A stretch of DNA of 58,932 nt, taken from Nitrospira sp. CG24B. GTDB taxonomy: Bacteria; Nitrospirota; Nitrospiria; Nitrospirales; Nitrospiraceae. The position numbers were made by a program, and so were the translations under genes. The stretch lies in NCBI GenBank assembly GCA_002869845.2, contig NEWS02000004.1:242240-301171 (forward strand), read 5' to 3'. Under the pieces are notes generated by a model, which saw only the letters and a list, made by a program, of their open reading frames with translations, had not been told where the DNA came from and ran no database searches. Within the stretch, counting starts at the first letter, position 1. Every line of letters starts with the position of its first letter. Below, piece after piece: positions 8,888-17,974 of the stretch.

Positions 8888-10336
8888 TCACCCTAGCCCG
8901 TCCTTGACTCTCTCCATAGATCTCTGGGGCTCACATCTCTGGTTAGGCCACAAGGACCCTGCAAGCATGCCGATTCCCGCCATCGCAAATCCGACGAGCT
9001 GCGGAGGCCAGACGTCAGTCGGCTGGCTGACGAGTTCCAAGGCCAGCCAACTCGTGAGCCCGGCGACAATGGCCCAAAGCGCCCCCTGCGTCGTCGCGCG
9101 TTTCCAATACAATCCGGCGAATAATGGGATAAACGCCGCCACCAACGTGACCTTGTAGGTACTCACAACCAGTTTATAGATGGTAGCATCCGACCACAGG
9201 GCGATGATTAGCACCACCGATGCAAAACTGATTAATACAACGCGCATGAGTCGGAGGAATTCCGAATCATTGAGGTTGGACAAGAGCGGCTTGACGACGT
9301 TCTCACTCAGTGCCACCGACGGCGCGAGGAGCGTCGCGCTTGAGCAGCTCATGACTGCGGAGAGCACGGCGCCAAAGAAAATGATCTGCGCAGCGATCGG
9401 TGTATGCTCCAAGATCAGTGTCGGCAAAATCAACTGTGAATCTTGCTCCAGCAGGAGGCCGAACTTAGCCGGGTCGATCAACGTGGCCGCGTAGGCAAGA
9501 AACATCGGAACAAAACAGAAACCGAAATAGAGCACCGCGCCTAACAGCGCACCGCGAACGGCTGTTCGTTCATTCTTCGCTGATGTGATCCGTTGAAACA
9601 CATCTTGTTGGGGGATCGACCCAAGCATCATAGTCACCCACGCTCCGACGAAGGGAATCCACGCGGTAAATGTCGCGGGGGGGAACAACTCCAATTTTCC
9701 GGCTGCCGCCGCTTGCTTGATGACCGTCCCCACTCCACCCGCGAGATCACTCACAAGTGATGCGATATACAGCAAGCCTCCCATGATGACCGAAATCTGG
9801 ACAAAATCTAGAATCGCCACGGAGAACATGCCGCCGAATGTCGTATAGGTCAAAACAATGGCCGCTCCGAGCACGATACCGACCGACTGGCTGATGGCGC
9901 CCTCCGTCACGACGTTGAGCACTAACCCCAGCACTTTGAATTGAGCCGCTACCCATCCTAGGTAGGATGCCACGATGCAGAGTGTGCACAGCACTTCGAC
10001 GGTCCGGTCATAGCGCAATCGATAGTAATCACCGACTGTCAATATATTCAGCCGATATAAACGTGGAGCAAAAAACAGTCCGGCGAGTATCAGACACATG
10101 CTGGACCCGAATGGATCGGCAACCACTCCACGGAGCCCGTCTTTCACAAATGTGGCTGAGATGCCTAGTACCGCCTCGGCACCGAACCACGTCGCGAACA
10201 CCGTCGCCGTGACAACGGGCAGCGGCAAGCTTCTTCCCGCGACCGCAAAATCTTTTGAGTTCCGCACACGTGTCGCAGCGAACAGGCCGATACCGACAGA
10301 CAGGAGAAGATAGAGAATGACGAACCAGAAGACCAC
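8888..10336 (-). CDS. Sodium:solute symporter family protein
   Basis: The 482-residue protein is predicted to cross the membrane about 13 times. It has SSS-family features: NSKDFAVAGRSLP near the N-terminus, the ATWFGAEAVLG segment, a GGMFSVAILDFVQ segment (typical of the Na+ site region), PQQDVFQRITSAKNERTA, and the AVLSAVMSCSSATLLAPS segment. The start appears to be GTG. A charged 25-residue C-terminal tail extends beyond the last helix. The substrate cannot be read from the sequence; relatives carry proline, pantothenate, acetate or other solutes. It stands alone on the minus strand 91 bp downstream of the acyltransferase gene. Confidence 0.88.
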   Translation of the reverse strand: MVFWFVILYLLLSVGIGLFAATRVRNSKDFAVAGRSLPLPVVTATVFATWFGAEAVLGISATFVKDGLRGVVADPFGSSMCLILAGLFFAPRLYRLNILTVGDYYRLRYDRTVEVLCTLCIVASYLGWVAAQFKVLGLVLNVVTEGAISQSVGIVLGAAIVLTYTTFGGMFSVAILDFVQISVIMGGLLYIASLVSDLAGGVGTVIKQAAAAGKLELFPPATFTAWIPFVGAWVTMMLGSIPQQDVFQRITSAKNERTAVRGALLGAVLYFGFCFVPMFLAYAATLIDPAKFGLLLEQDSQLILPTLILEHTPIAAQIIFFGAVLSAVMSCSSATLLAPSVALSENVVKPLLSNLNDSEFLRLMRVVLISFASVVLIIALWSDATIYKLVVSTYKVTLVAAFIPLFAGLYWKRATTQGALWAIVAGLTSWLALELVSQPTDVWPPQLVGFAMAGIGMLAGSLWPNQRCEPQRSMERVKDGLG

Positions 10337-10427
10337 GCGCGCAGAATACGGCTATCGCGGCTTGCAATCAATCGATATCCAAAAACATTCAGGCGAGGAG
10401 GCAGGCCGTATGAACATCTCGGTTGAT

Positions 10428-12725
10428 TCAGGATCGGCAACAATTTACTCTTGAAAGACCTGAGCGAGGAGTCGGAAGAGGCCCGTTGGTCTCGATCACC
10501 GTATTTCCCCGATCTTGGAAATATGGTTTCCGCTTAAAGTCCCAACGACTGGCCACTGTAACTCTTGATCCATCACGGTGCACATGAACGAGCTGCCCTT
10601 CCCATCGTCCCTTCGTGCGAAGCTCCTCCTCGATCATCTTGAGCGGAACTGGGAACACTGTCTTGAGGAGTTGATGAGAAGTCGTCCCCAGCACATCGCT
10701 TGGCTCCCATCCATACAACTTCTTGGCCCCATCACTCCAGTACCGGATCCTGCCATCCAGGTCGCGGACCATGAGCGCCCCTCTTGGCACGGTGTTGTCT
10801 CTCGTTGAGTTATCTGACACCCCAGGTCCTGGCGCTTCTGCATATTCTCCTGTCAAAAGACCATGTGTCAATTCCGCCACAAGCACGGAACCTGGCACCG
10901 TTAAGTGAATCGTATCCCAAAAATACACCACTCCGTCTTTCACCACCCTACACTGAGATCTGGAGCAGAATAACTGTGCAATATCGATGAACTCAAACCC
11001 AAATTTGGCAGACTCTTCATACAACGCAGTATTCACCGCATCCAGACTCTGCATCTCCAGGTCCAGCGTATCGGGAACATCCCCTGTGAATTTCTCAAGC
11101 TTATTCACATAGCGATGAATATCGACTGAGAACTTCGTGGGCTGCGAATAGACGATGACACGGTGACCCTTCAATTTCTCAAATAACACATCGAGGCGAG
11201 TCCGAAATTCTTCGTCGCCGATTCTTTTATACACTCCCAACCAACTACTCGATACAATAATGCCATCTATCTTATTGTTCGGCACATAGTCATCCACAAA
11301 CCAGTCGTAGAAATCAGTACACCGCCGCCCCTTTGTCGCGCGTATGGCACTGCACGACGCTCCTGTTAATTGAATAATTTGATCCTCGCCAAGCACCCGT
11401 ACCAGCCCTGGATACAAATGAGCAGCAACACTGTCTCCATACAAGACAAATCGCTTGGAGGATCCAGATGGATTGTCACTCACCGGAGCAAACGAACCCT
11501 GCGCCAAGTCACAATGATTCTCTAAGAGAATTGTGTAGGACTGCTCCACCTCAAAAAAACACGTATAGATTCGCCACTGTGCTTCCATCTCTCTCTCTAG
11601 TTTGGTTGGCACGTCCACTGTAACCAGCTGGAGACCGACCGTGGAACCAGCGATCACGATCACAGAAACGAATGACACCCTCCACAGCAATCTTTGCGGT
11701 ACGATGTTCCTTCGACGAAATGGCGTTTCAACATACCGCCATGTCACATAGGCGAGGCCGAACGTAAGAACGATGATGCCGGCCATCACCAGTTCACCAG
11801 GCTCAGCCAGGCTTCGATGGCGAGCAAAAGACAACAAGGGCTGATGCCATAAGTAGGCGCTATAGCTGACAAGACCCACACCAACGAATACTCGACTCGC
11901 CAATAACCGCCCAATGAATGTTTCCGGCGAACCAAACACGATAATTAAACCAGCGCCCACGGTCGGTACCAACGCATAGAAACCCGGGAAAGGCGTCTCT
12001 TTAGTAAAGGTCAGTGCCGCTCCTGCGATCAATCCGAACCCGACAAGGCTGAGTGCCTGATTGAGCGCCGGAGGGAACTGATCACGCGCCTTCCCTTCCA
12101 GGTAGAACGCGATCAGAGATCCCATGGCCAATTCCCATCCACGGGTCGGCAACAGAAAAAACGCCACTGCGGGTTTCGTGTCGGTTGCATACACCGCCAG
12201 CGCCAAGCTGAGGAGCGCCACGATTGTCAGAAGTCCTACAATCGTCTTTCGCCCTAATCTCCAGGCTAACATTAGGAAGATGGGAAACAGCATGTAAAAC
12301 TGCTCCTCCACTCCCAAACTCCACGTATGAAGCAGCGGCTTCAAGTCTGACTCTACATCGAAGTAGTTGTTGCTCCGCCAAAAGTAAATGTTCGACGCAA
12401 ACACCAATACCGCCAAGGCACTGTTTGAAAATTCCTTCGCATCGTCTGGCATGAGCCACAACCAGGCAAAAGGCAGACACAATACCATAACCACATACAA
12501 CGCGGGCAGAATACGCCGTGCGCGTCGTTCATAGAACTTGAGGATTGAGAACTGACCGGTCTCAAGGTCCGCAAGAATAATCGTCGTGATCAAGTACCCA
12601 CTGATGACAAAGAAAATATCCACGCCAACAAAGCCGCCGCTAAACAGTTGGACACCGGCGTGGAATAAGATGACGGGAATGACTGCGATCGCTCGTAAGC
12701 CATCTATTTCAGGACGGTATCGCAT
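10428..12725 (-). CDS. Acyltransferase-3/SGNH (OafA-like) membrane protein with a C-terminal PAS domain
   Basis: The family N-terminus MRYRPEIDGLRAIAV begins at an ATG at 12725; a GTG nine codons earlier would only add a poor extension. Residues 1-360 are the ten-helix acyltransferase-3 domain with HAGV (catalytic His region), VDIFFVISGYLIT and YERRARRILPAL. Residues about 400-630 are a periplasmic SGNH-like domain (VLYGDSVAAHLYPG, later DTIHLTVPGS with Asp and His). After a short linker, residues about 650-750 form a PAS domain (MVRDLDGRIRYWSDGAKKLY, YGWEPSDVLG). PAS domains normally sit in sensor kinases, so this fusion is unusual. The first two domains suggest O-acetylation of a surface glycan. 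Confidence 0.85.
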   Translation of the reverse strand: MRYRPEIDGLRAIAVIPVILFHAGVQLFSGGFVGVDIFFVISGYLITTIILADLETGQFSILKFYERRARRILPALYVVMVLCLPFAWLWLMPDDAKEFSNSALAVLVFASNIYFWRSNNYFDVESDLKPLLHTWSLGVEEQFYMLFPIFLMLAWRLGRKTIVGLLTIVALLSLALAVYATDTKPAVAFFLLPTRGWELAMGSLIAFYLEGKARDQFPPALNQALSLVGFGLIAGAALTFTKETPFPGFYALVPTVGAGLIIVFGSPETFIGRLLASRVFVGVGLVSYSAYLWHQPLLSFARHRSLAEPGELVMAGIIVLTFGLAYVTWRYVETPFRRRNIVPQRLLWRVSFVSVIVIAGSTVGLQLVTVDVPTKLEREMEAQWRIYTCFFEVEQSYTILLENHCDLAQGSFAPVSDNPSGSSKRFVLYGDSVAAHLYPGLVRVLGEDQIIQLTGASCSAIRATKGRRCTDFYDWFVDDYVPNNKIDGIIVSSSWLGVYKRIGDEEFRTRLDVLFEKLKGHRVIVYSQPTKFSVDIHRYVNKLEKFTGDVPDTLDLEMQSLDAVNTALYEESAKFGFEFIDIAQLFCSRSQCRVVKDGVVYFWDTIHLTVPGSVLVAELTHGLLTGEYAEAPGPGVSDNSTRDNTVPRGALMVRDLDGRIRYWSDGAKKLYGWEPSDVLGTTSHQLLKTVFPVPLKMIEEELRTKGRWEGQLVHVHRDGSRVTVASRWDFKRKPYFQDRGNTVIETNGPLPTPRSGLSRVNCCRS

Positions 12726-13002
12726 ATCTCTGATCTTGTGGCCTCTCTGCACAGGCTGAATACTTAGCCTTCACTGATCGGACTGAAAGAACCGCTTACA
12801 AAATGGCATTGGGAAATGCCTGATCACCCCAAGGAGTCGGAGGGCAGGGAATACCTCCTTTACGGACGGTAGATTTGGCTGACCTGGAGGGATGGCTAGG
12901 TAGGCGGTGTAGGAGCTATCTTATCCATAGTACATCAGACAGTGCGTGATCTCCTACCTAACCAAACTAACATAATCTTAACATCATACCCTAACGACTG
13001 AA

Positions 13003-13440
13003 CTAAAACGCCCAATATCGAGAGGCTCCGAATACCAGACGACACCCCACGAGAAACAGGTCACCGTGAGACTCAACCGGTAGGAGTTTGGTCCACTGTA
13101 CTTCATACAAACTCAGGGAATATTCCCATCGCGTTTCAGCAACATGGAGTTCCAGTAATTGCTGTGTTCGAGGCCGCCCTCCCATCAACACCAGGATCCC
13201 ATGCTCACTCCTATTGATGCAGTAGACCTCGCCCTGCTCGATGGTCACTCGCTCGCCATTGAGCGATTCACACAAGCTATAGGCGCACACTTTTTGTTCG
13301 TTCACCCGCGCCTCTCCTCGTCGCGAAGGGAATGAAACCTCCACGTCTTTACGGACACCGACCATCGCTGCTTCAGTGCTCAGATTCCCCACACGGCGTA
13401 TAGGCGATTCACGGATGATTTCCTTGGTTCCAATATTCAT
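13003..13440 (-). CDS. PilZ-like small protein
   Basis: The 145-residue protein starts at ATG 13440 with GGAGGCATC directly upstream; this is a better start than a start codon 16 codons further out. The C-terminal 80 residues have a PilZ-like barrel pattern (CINRSEHGILVLMGG, then VQWTKLLPVESHGDLFLVGCR). The RxxxR and DxSxxG c-di-GMP motifs are not clear, so nucleotide binding is uncertain. The gene stands alone, flanked by AT-rich DNA. The family call is by pattern and moderately secure. Confidence 0.6.
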   Translation of the reverse strand: MNIGTKEIIRESPIRRVGNLSTEAAMVGVRKDVEVSFPSRRGEARVNEQKVCAYSLCESLNGERVTIEQGEVYCINRSEHGILVLMGGRPRTQQLLELHVAETRWEYSLSLYEVQWTKLLPVESHGDLFLVGCRLVFGASRYWAF

Positions 13441-13780
13441 GATGCCTCCAACGATCAAACAAGCGATACTACTAGAAACTTTGAGCAAGTACCGTACCTA
13501 GAAAATATTTATATGTGCAGGTGGATTGTTAATGAATCTCCGTATATGCATGGCTTAAGTAACGTATCAAAAGTAAAGAGCGAAGGGATTTTGATTCATC
13601 ATTCCGAAGTATTGTGATGATAGCTTGTTGATTCTCAATATAATTTCACGGTGAATGGAAAAGCATACGCGACAAGAAGGTCTCTCCTTCACCGAAAGGT
13701 AGGCCCAAGAGGCCTTGTCCATTAAATCAAGCGGAATAAGTCAAACACCGTAAGGAGCTGACCGAGCAACTCTCATCCTG
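13441..13780. other. AT-rich intergenic region
   Basis: These 340 bases between the PilZ-like gene and dinB are markedly richer in A and T than the surroundings. I see no gene, no clear promoter pair and no strong terminator in them. The AT-richness may mark acquired or regulatory DNA. Confidence 0.35.
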
Positions 13781-14854
13781 TCAGCTCAGCTTCTCCACTC
13801 GAAGACCGAGGAGGCGGATGAGTTTTCGGTGAGGGTTTTCGCGCCGATCGAGAAATGGCAGCAACAGCTTCAGACACTCCCGCTGCAGCATCGCCACATT
13901 GTCGGTTGGTGCAGCCAAGGTGTGCGCCCGAGATGTGGTCTTAAAATCAGCGAACCTGACGGTAAGCACGACGGTCCGAAACGAATGAAATCCCTCGTGA
14001 TGCAGACGATCGACCACACCGTGAACCAGCACATCTAGCAGAGTGACTAGCCTTTGACTGTCGAGCGTATCGGAGTCAAAGGTCTCCTGCTCACCGATGG
14101 ATTGTGGTTCCGAATATTCCTCAACCAGTGAATCATCTCGTCCTCGAATCTTTTCGTAAAAATCCACCCCTCGTTTCCCCAGCAAGGCTTCGAGTTGATG
14201 GACGGTCAGCGCTCTCAGATCCGTAACCGTCTTGATATGTTTTGCATTCAGCATGCTTTCTGTTTTAGGTCCGATGCCAGGGATGACCCGGATCGACAGT
14301 GGAGCCAGAAACGCCTCAGCCTCTTCCTCGCGGACGACCGTGAGTCCGTCAGGTTTCCGCCATCCTGACGCGATCTTCGCGATCAGCTTATTGGGCCCAA
14401 TCCCGACTGAGGCTGTCAGCCGCTCTTCTGCATGGATCGTATTCTTCAGCCGCCGACATAATGATTCCGCAGCTTCATAGGATTCCGTAAAACTCACATC
14501 TCCGTACGATTCATCAATACTGGCCTGTTCCATCTTAGGAATGAAGCGACGTATGATCCGCATCACTTCCTCCGAAACCCGCACATACTTTGGCATATCA
14601 ACCGAGACAAAGGTCACCGGCGGTTTCCCCCCCCGACGGGCAGCTTCAGATAAACGCCACGCTGTAGAGATCGGCGTCGCGGAGTGAATCCCGTACTCAC
14701 GCGCCAGATAGTTTGATGTAGAGGCGACCCCACGCCCGTTCCCGCCCAGCGGGTCTGCGCCAACGACGAGCGGGACCCCCTGAAAAGCCGAAGTATCTCG
14801 CTCTTCAATCGCGGCAAAGAACGCATCCATATCTAAGTGAGCGATAATCCTCAT
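13781..14854 (-). CDS. dinB: DNA polymerase IV (Y-family translesion polymerase)
   Basis: The 357-residue protein begins MRIIAHLDMDAFFAAIEE, with the catalytic Asp of motif I. Motif III has QASIDESYGDVSF, with the second Asp-Glu pair. The helix-hairpin-helix region (LAPLSIRVIPGIGPKTESML) and the little-finger domain follow. Family length is about 350, so it is complete. I choose ATG 14854 rather than an ATG 18 codons upstream, because the family starts directly with the MRxIxHxDMDxF motif. It synthesises DNA across damaged templates, with lower fidelity. No SOS box was recognised. Confidence 0.93.
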   Translation of the reverse strand: MRIIAHLDMDAFFAAIEERDTSAFQGVPLVVGADPLGGNGRGVASTSNYLAREYGIHSATPISTAWRLSEAARRGGKPPVTFVSVDMPKYVRVSEEVMRIIRRFIPKMEQASIDESYGDVSFTESYEAAESLCRRLKNTIHAEERLTASVGIGPNKLIAKIASGWRKPDGLTVVREEEAEAFLAPLSIRVIPGIGPKTESMLNAKHIKTVTDLRALTVHQLEALLGKRGVDFYEKIRGRDDSLVEEYSEPQSIGEQETFDSDTLDSQRLVTLLDVLVHGVVDRLHHEGFHSFRTVVLTVRFADFKTTSRAHTLAAPTDNVAMLQRECLKLLLPFLDRRENPHRKLIRLLGLRVEKLS

Positions 14855-15059
14855 CACTTTACAGCCTTGTCCTGTCCTGAGTACCGCCACATGGTTGACA
14901 ATACCCATCGATCAGAAGACATCTCAGCGTTAGTTCCGTCATTTTCACCGTAGCTTTTCGTGCAGTAGGTGACGTACAATTATTACTCGGTTGTGAGCCA
15001 AGATGGTTCGATTCCGCAATCGTTGCTCACAAACCAACGGCATCAGTAGGAGGTCATTC

Positions 15060-15245
15060 GTGGCTTTTCATTGGTTCAACATTATCGGATCTCTGATGTT
15101 GCTTTTTGCTCTGTTCCTGAATGAGGTCGTGTACTTAAATGTGTGGTACGACTCTAACTTCACGCTGATTGTTCCGGCTATCCTGTACCTCGGTGTTGGA
15201 CTATGGCTCTCACTGTGGGGAGGGCCACGTCGTCAGGAAGCATGA
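15060..15245 (+). CDS. Small two-helix membrane protein, copy 1
   Basis: A 61-residue protein starting at GTG 15060, placed by AGGAGG about 7 bases upstream. It has two hydrophobic segments (residues 5-22 and 36-53) joined by a loop with WYDSN, and a short charged tail (PRRQEA). It is clearly related to the next gene (15389): both share the pattern NxIGxxMLxxALxLNE, then WYDxN, then LSLW. Function unknown. Confidence 0.7.
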   Translation: MAFHWFNIIGSLMLLFALFLNEVVYLNVWYDSNFTLIVPAILYLGVGLWLSLWGGPRRQEA

Positions 15246-15299
15246 TGTCGCACAGCGCCATGAATTTTCAATGTCTAGGGCTTCATCTTGAGCGTGCGG

Positions 15300-15315
15300 T
15301 AGGGTTCCGACCCTA
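15300..15315. repeat. Small perfect palindrome between the twin membrane genes
   Basis: TAGGGT, four bases, ACCCTA. It lies 74 bases upstream of the second twin gene. It could be a binding site or a weak hairpin; no T-tract follows. Confidence 0.3.
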
Positions 15316-15388
15316 ATGTGAAGGGTCAATTTATTGACGCGTTCATCAGAACGCAGGGCAAAGGCCATCATTAGAAAGGAGACCATCC

Positions 15389-15577
15389 ATGGGTATGAGT
15401 TTCATTAATTGGATTGGGTTTGTGATGTTGGTGCTTGCGCTCCTTCTGAATGAGCTGTTCCTTGGGATGACCGCCTGGTACGACCTCAACTTAGGGGCAA
15501 TTGTTGTGGGGATCGTCTACCTGGTTGTGGGCGTCTCGTTATCGCTCTGGCCAAGCCCGCAAGATCAGACAGCCTGA
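15389..15577 (+). CDS. Small two-helix membrane protein, copy 2
   Basis: A 62-residue protein with AGAAAGGAGACCATCC before the ATG. Two hydrophobic segments flank TAWYDLN, and the tail is short and polar (SPQDQTA). It is a tandem paralogue of 15060-15245 with about 145 bases between them. The pair is unlike any characterised family I can name. Two-helix proteins of this size often associate with larger membrane complexes or respond to stress, but that is speculation here. Confidence 0.7.
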   Translation: MGMSFINWIGFVMLVLALLLNELFLGMTAWYDLNLGAIVVGIVYLVVGVSLSLWPSPQDQTA

Positions 15578-15968
15578 TCAATAGTCTCTCCTCCTTGTCA
15601 AAAAATAGGGCACAGAGGGTTGGGTGTGTCCTCTACGATTTCCGATCGTAATTTTCACTGCATATTCTGGCACATTTATAGAAGAGTGATCACTGAATCC
15701 TCTTCCCACCAACTGCTGGCGAATACTATCGACATCCCTCATCAGCCTGGCCTTCATCCAGAGTAGGAAACCGGCGACTGCGACAGAGTCACACTCCGCA
15801 TTCGTGCCTCTGGATCTACTCACGGAATTATAGAAACACTCCCGGCAGGTTCGCAATGTACGTTTCCGGAGAGGACGCCAGAGCTTATTGAGGGTTGATC
15901 TGCTCAGTCTCAATCAACTACGATGACACAGTTGATCGAGAATTGACCAGGATACGGAGGATCTCGCT
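15578..15968. other. Region without a supported gene
   Basis: About 390 bases between the second small membrane gene and the SnoaL-like gene. A 111-codon minus-strand reading frame (15578-15913) covers most of it, but it has no recognisable domain and no good ribosome site, so I do not call it. Confidence 0.35.
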
Positions 15969-16334
15969 ATGACGACCATGGACATTGGCAAAGAAGTGGT
16001 GGCATTGTGTCGGCAAGGCAAAAATCAAGAAGCAATCGACCGCTTTTACTCACCGAACATCGAGAGCATTGAGACCTGTGCGATGCCTGGCATGGATCAA
16101 ATCCAGAGAGGAATTCAGGCGATCAAGGGAAAGAACCAGTGGTGGGTCGAGAACCATGAGATTCACGGAGGGACCGTCGAAGGGCCTTATCCGAACGGCG
16201 ACCGTTTTATCCTGCATTTCAAGTATGACGTCACCCCGAAGCAGACCGGGAAGCGCATGACTCTGGACGAGACCGGTCTCTACACCGTGCAAGACGGAAA
16301 GATCACGAAGGAGGAGTTTTTCTACTCCATGTAA
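15969..16334 (+). CDS. SnoaL-like / NTF2-fold protein
   Basis: The 121-residue protein has the NTF2-like pattern: an N-terminal helix (VALCRQGKNQEAIDRFYSPN), a central strand-rich part (NGDRFILHFKYDVT) and a final strand (ETGLYTVQDGKITKEEFFY). ACGGAGGATCTCGCT precedes the ATG. Members of this fold are small ligand-binding proteins or enzymes of varied function. It is followed after 38 bp by the DUF1059 gene, probably in one transcript that ends at the hairpin at 16601-16637. Confidence 0.8.
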   Translation: MTTMDIGKEVVALCRQGKNQEAIDRFYSPNIESIETCAMPGMDQIQRGIQAIKGKNQWWVENHEIHGGTVEGPYPNGDRFILHFKYDVTPKQTGKRMTLDETGLYTVQDGKITKEEFFYSM

Positions 16335-16372
16335 CTGTCGTCACCAACCAACCCCAACAAGAGGAGGAGACC

Positions 16373-16579
16373 ATGGCAGACAAACAGTACAAACAGCTCG
16401 GATGTTTAGATGTACAGCCGTCGGGCGGCTGCGGATTCCAGGTGCGCGCGGAGACCGAGTCGGAACTGATGCAGCTCGTCGCGACCCACGCCAAGCAATG
16501 TCATAAGTTGGACACGATCCCACCGGAAATGGTGTCTGCAGTACAGGCTGCGGTCAAGACCGTCACGGTTACAGTCTAG
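16373..16579 (+). CDS. DUF1059 family small protein
   Basis: A 68-residue protein matching DUF1059: a conserved Cys-containing N-terminus (LGCLDVQPSGGCGFQVRAET), then a helix (ESELMQLVATHAKQCHKLD) and a C-terminal helix. Four Cys/His positions (Cys11, Cys20, Cys43, His39 or His44) might bind a metal. GAGGAGGAGACC precedes the ATG. Function of the family is unknown. Confidence 0.85.
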   Translation: MADKQYKQLGCLDVQPSGGCGFQVRAETESELMQLVATHAKQCHKLDTIPPEMVSAVQAAVKTVTVTV

Positions 16580-16600
16580 CGAACGCTCGGCACAGTCAAC

Positions 16601-16637
16601 AGGCCTCCCTGTGCACCATCAGGCGCCAGGGAGGCCT
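16601..16637 (+). terminator. Strong hairpin after the DUF1059 gene
   Basis: An 11-bp perfect stem, AGGCCTCCCTG (16601-16611) and CAGGGAGGCCT (16627-16637), with a 15-base loop, begins 22 bases after the DUF1059 stop. No run of T follows, so it may end transcription weakly or stabilise the mRNA end. Confidence 0.55.
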
Positions 16638-16674
16638 CCACATCTCGCACCAAAATTTTGGCCAAGGAGGACTT

Positions 16675-17109
16675 ATGGGCTTAAAAACAGTCCTACCCAT
16701 TACACTACTTCTCCTACTGAGCACCAGCGGCTGCAGCTACCTGTTTTACCCTCACGCGAAGGACTTTACGGCCAAAGCAAAGGGAACAACGGGAGTCGAA
16801 ACGTTGATCAATTTGACGAATATGGCGGAAGCCACGGCCAAATCCGCCAAAGGCGGCAAAGGGGTCGATCAACCATTCGACGACCTTCACAATCAGTTCC
16901 ATGCCATCGACAACAGCATCTGCTGTGTCGAGAAATCGGTGAGAGAACAGCCGGCCTATGCACTGGCCGTCACACACAACAAAGAACTCGGGACGATCTT
17001 TAAGCGGCTATGGAAATTCAAGGATGATCAGCCGCAGCGGGATCAGCACCTGGACCTCTTTGCCTCGGAACTCCAAGAGATGCGTCAGACCCTACAAACC
17101 CTGAGGTAA
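16675..17109 (+). CDS. Small lipoprotein, unknown family
   Basis: The 144-residue protein has a hydrophobic signal ending in STSGC (lipid-modified Cys20). The mature part is mostly alpha-helical with a CC pair (SICCVEKSV) and a final amphipathic helix. CCAAGGAGGACTT precedes the ATG. It is located just downstream of the hairpin at 16601-16637 and 4 bp before the methyltransferase start, so it may share a transcript with that gene. Function not recognised. Confidence 0.75.
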   Translation: MGLKTVLPITLLLLLSTSGCSYLFYPHAKDFTAKAKGTTGVETLINLTNMAEATAKSAKGGKGVDQPFDDLHNQFHAIDNSICCVEKSVREQPAYALAVTHNKELGTIFKRLWKFKDDQPQRDQHLDLFASELQEMRQTLQTLR

Positions 17110-17113
17110 CGTC

Positions 17114-17971
17114 GTGACATCACCATCGCCAGAGCAGATCATTGAGACCCAGCGCCAGGATTGGAACCGCGTGGCCGGTGGCTGGGAGAAATGGGATCGT
17201 TTCTTCGACGAGCAGATGGCGTTCCTGAACCATCGACTCGTGGCCGATGCTCGCCTGAGATCGGGCATGCGAGTCCTTGACCTCGGATCAGGCACGGGCT
17301 ATCCGGCTCTACTTGCCGCGCAAACCGTCGGGCCATCTGGCAACGTGACTGGTATCGATTTGGCTGAACAGATGTTAGAAGCCGCCAGGCGTAAGGCAGC
17401 CTCACTGAAGCTTTCCAACATCACGTTCAAAACTGGTGATGTCACGACATTACCGTTTGAGGCCGCTTCCTTCGATGCCATAACCACCCGCTTCTGCTTG
17501 ATGTTCTTGCCGGAGATTCCCAAGGCCGTCGCCGAGATCGCCCGGATCTTAAAGCCAGACACCTGGGTCGCCGCAGCAGTCTGGTCTGCACCGGAAAAGA
17601 ATCCCTACCTCAAGATTCCCATCGACGGCATCAAGCAGTTCGTTGATCTCCCGCCACCAGATCCGACAGCTCCTGGAATCTTTCGGTTGGCAAAGCCTGG
17701 CGAGTTAGCCAGCATGTTGGAACAAGCGGGTTTGGCCAACATCTCCGAACAAGAATTTCTCGGAGACGTGCGATTCCCAGCCGCAGACGACTACTTTTCC
17801 AGCCTGATGGACATCGCCGCACCGATTCAGAACCTATGGGCACAATTGAGCGCAGCCCAACAGATAGAGGCGAAACAACGTATCATTCAAACGTCCGGGC
17901 AATATCGTAAGGGAACAGCCATCGCATTACCGATCGCCGTACGGATCGTTGCCGCACGGAAGCCTGGATAA
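17114..17971 (+). CDS. Class I SAM-dependent methyltransferase
   Basis: The 285-residue protein starts at GTG. Motif I is VLDLGSGTGYPALLAA (about residues 55-70), followed by GIDLAEQMLEAARRKA, then FKTGDVTTLPFEAASFDAIT (acidic loop and motif II). This is a UbiE/Methyltransf_11-type fold. A C-terminal region after residue 170 covers the substrate. The substrate is not predictable. The following TfoX-like gene begins 3 bp after the stop. Confidence 0.88.
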   Translation: MTSPSPEQIIETQRQDWNRVAGGWEKWDRFFDEQMAFLNHRLVADARLRSGMRVLDLGSGTGYPALLAAQTVGPSGNVTGIDLAEQMLEAARRKAASLKLSNITFKTGDVTTLPFEAASFDAITTRFCLMFLPEIPKAVAEIARILKPDTWVAAAVWSAPEKNPYLKIPIDGIKQFVDLPPPDPTAPGIFRLAKPGELASMLEQAGLANISEQEFLGDVRFPAADDYFSSLMDIAAPIQNLWAQLSAAQQIEAKQRIIQTSGQYRKGTAIALPIAVRIVAARKPG

Positions 17972-17974
17972 CTG

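Noticed and set aside
15578..15913. 111-codon minus-strand reading frame
   Set aside because: No ribosome site, no domain, and Arg/Cys-rich composition typical of noise, so not called although it fills a gap.
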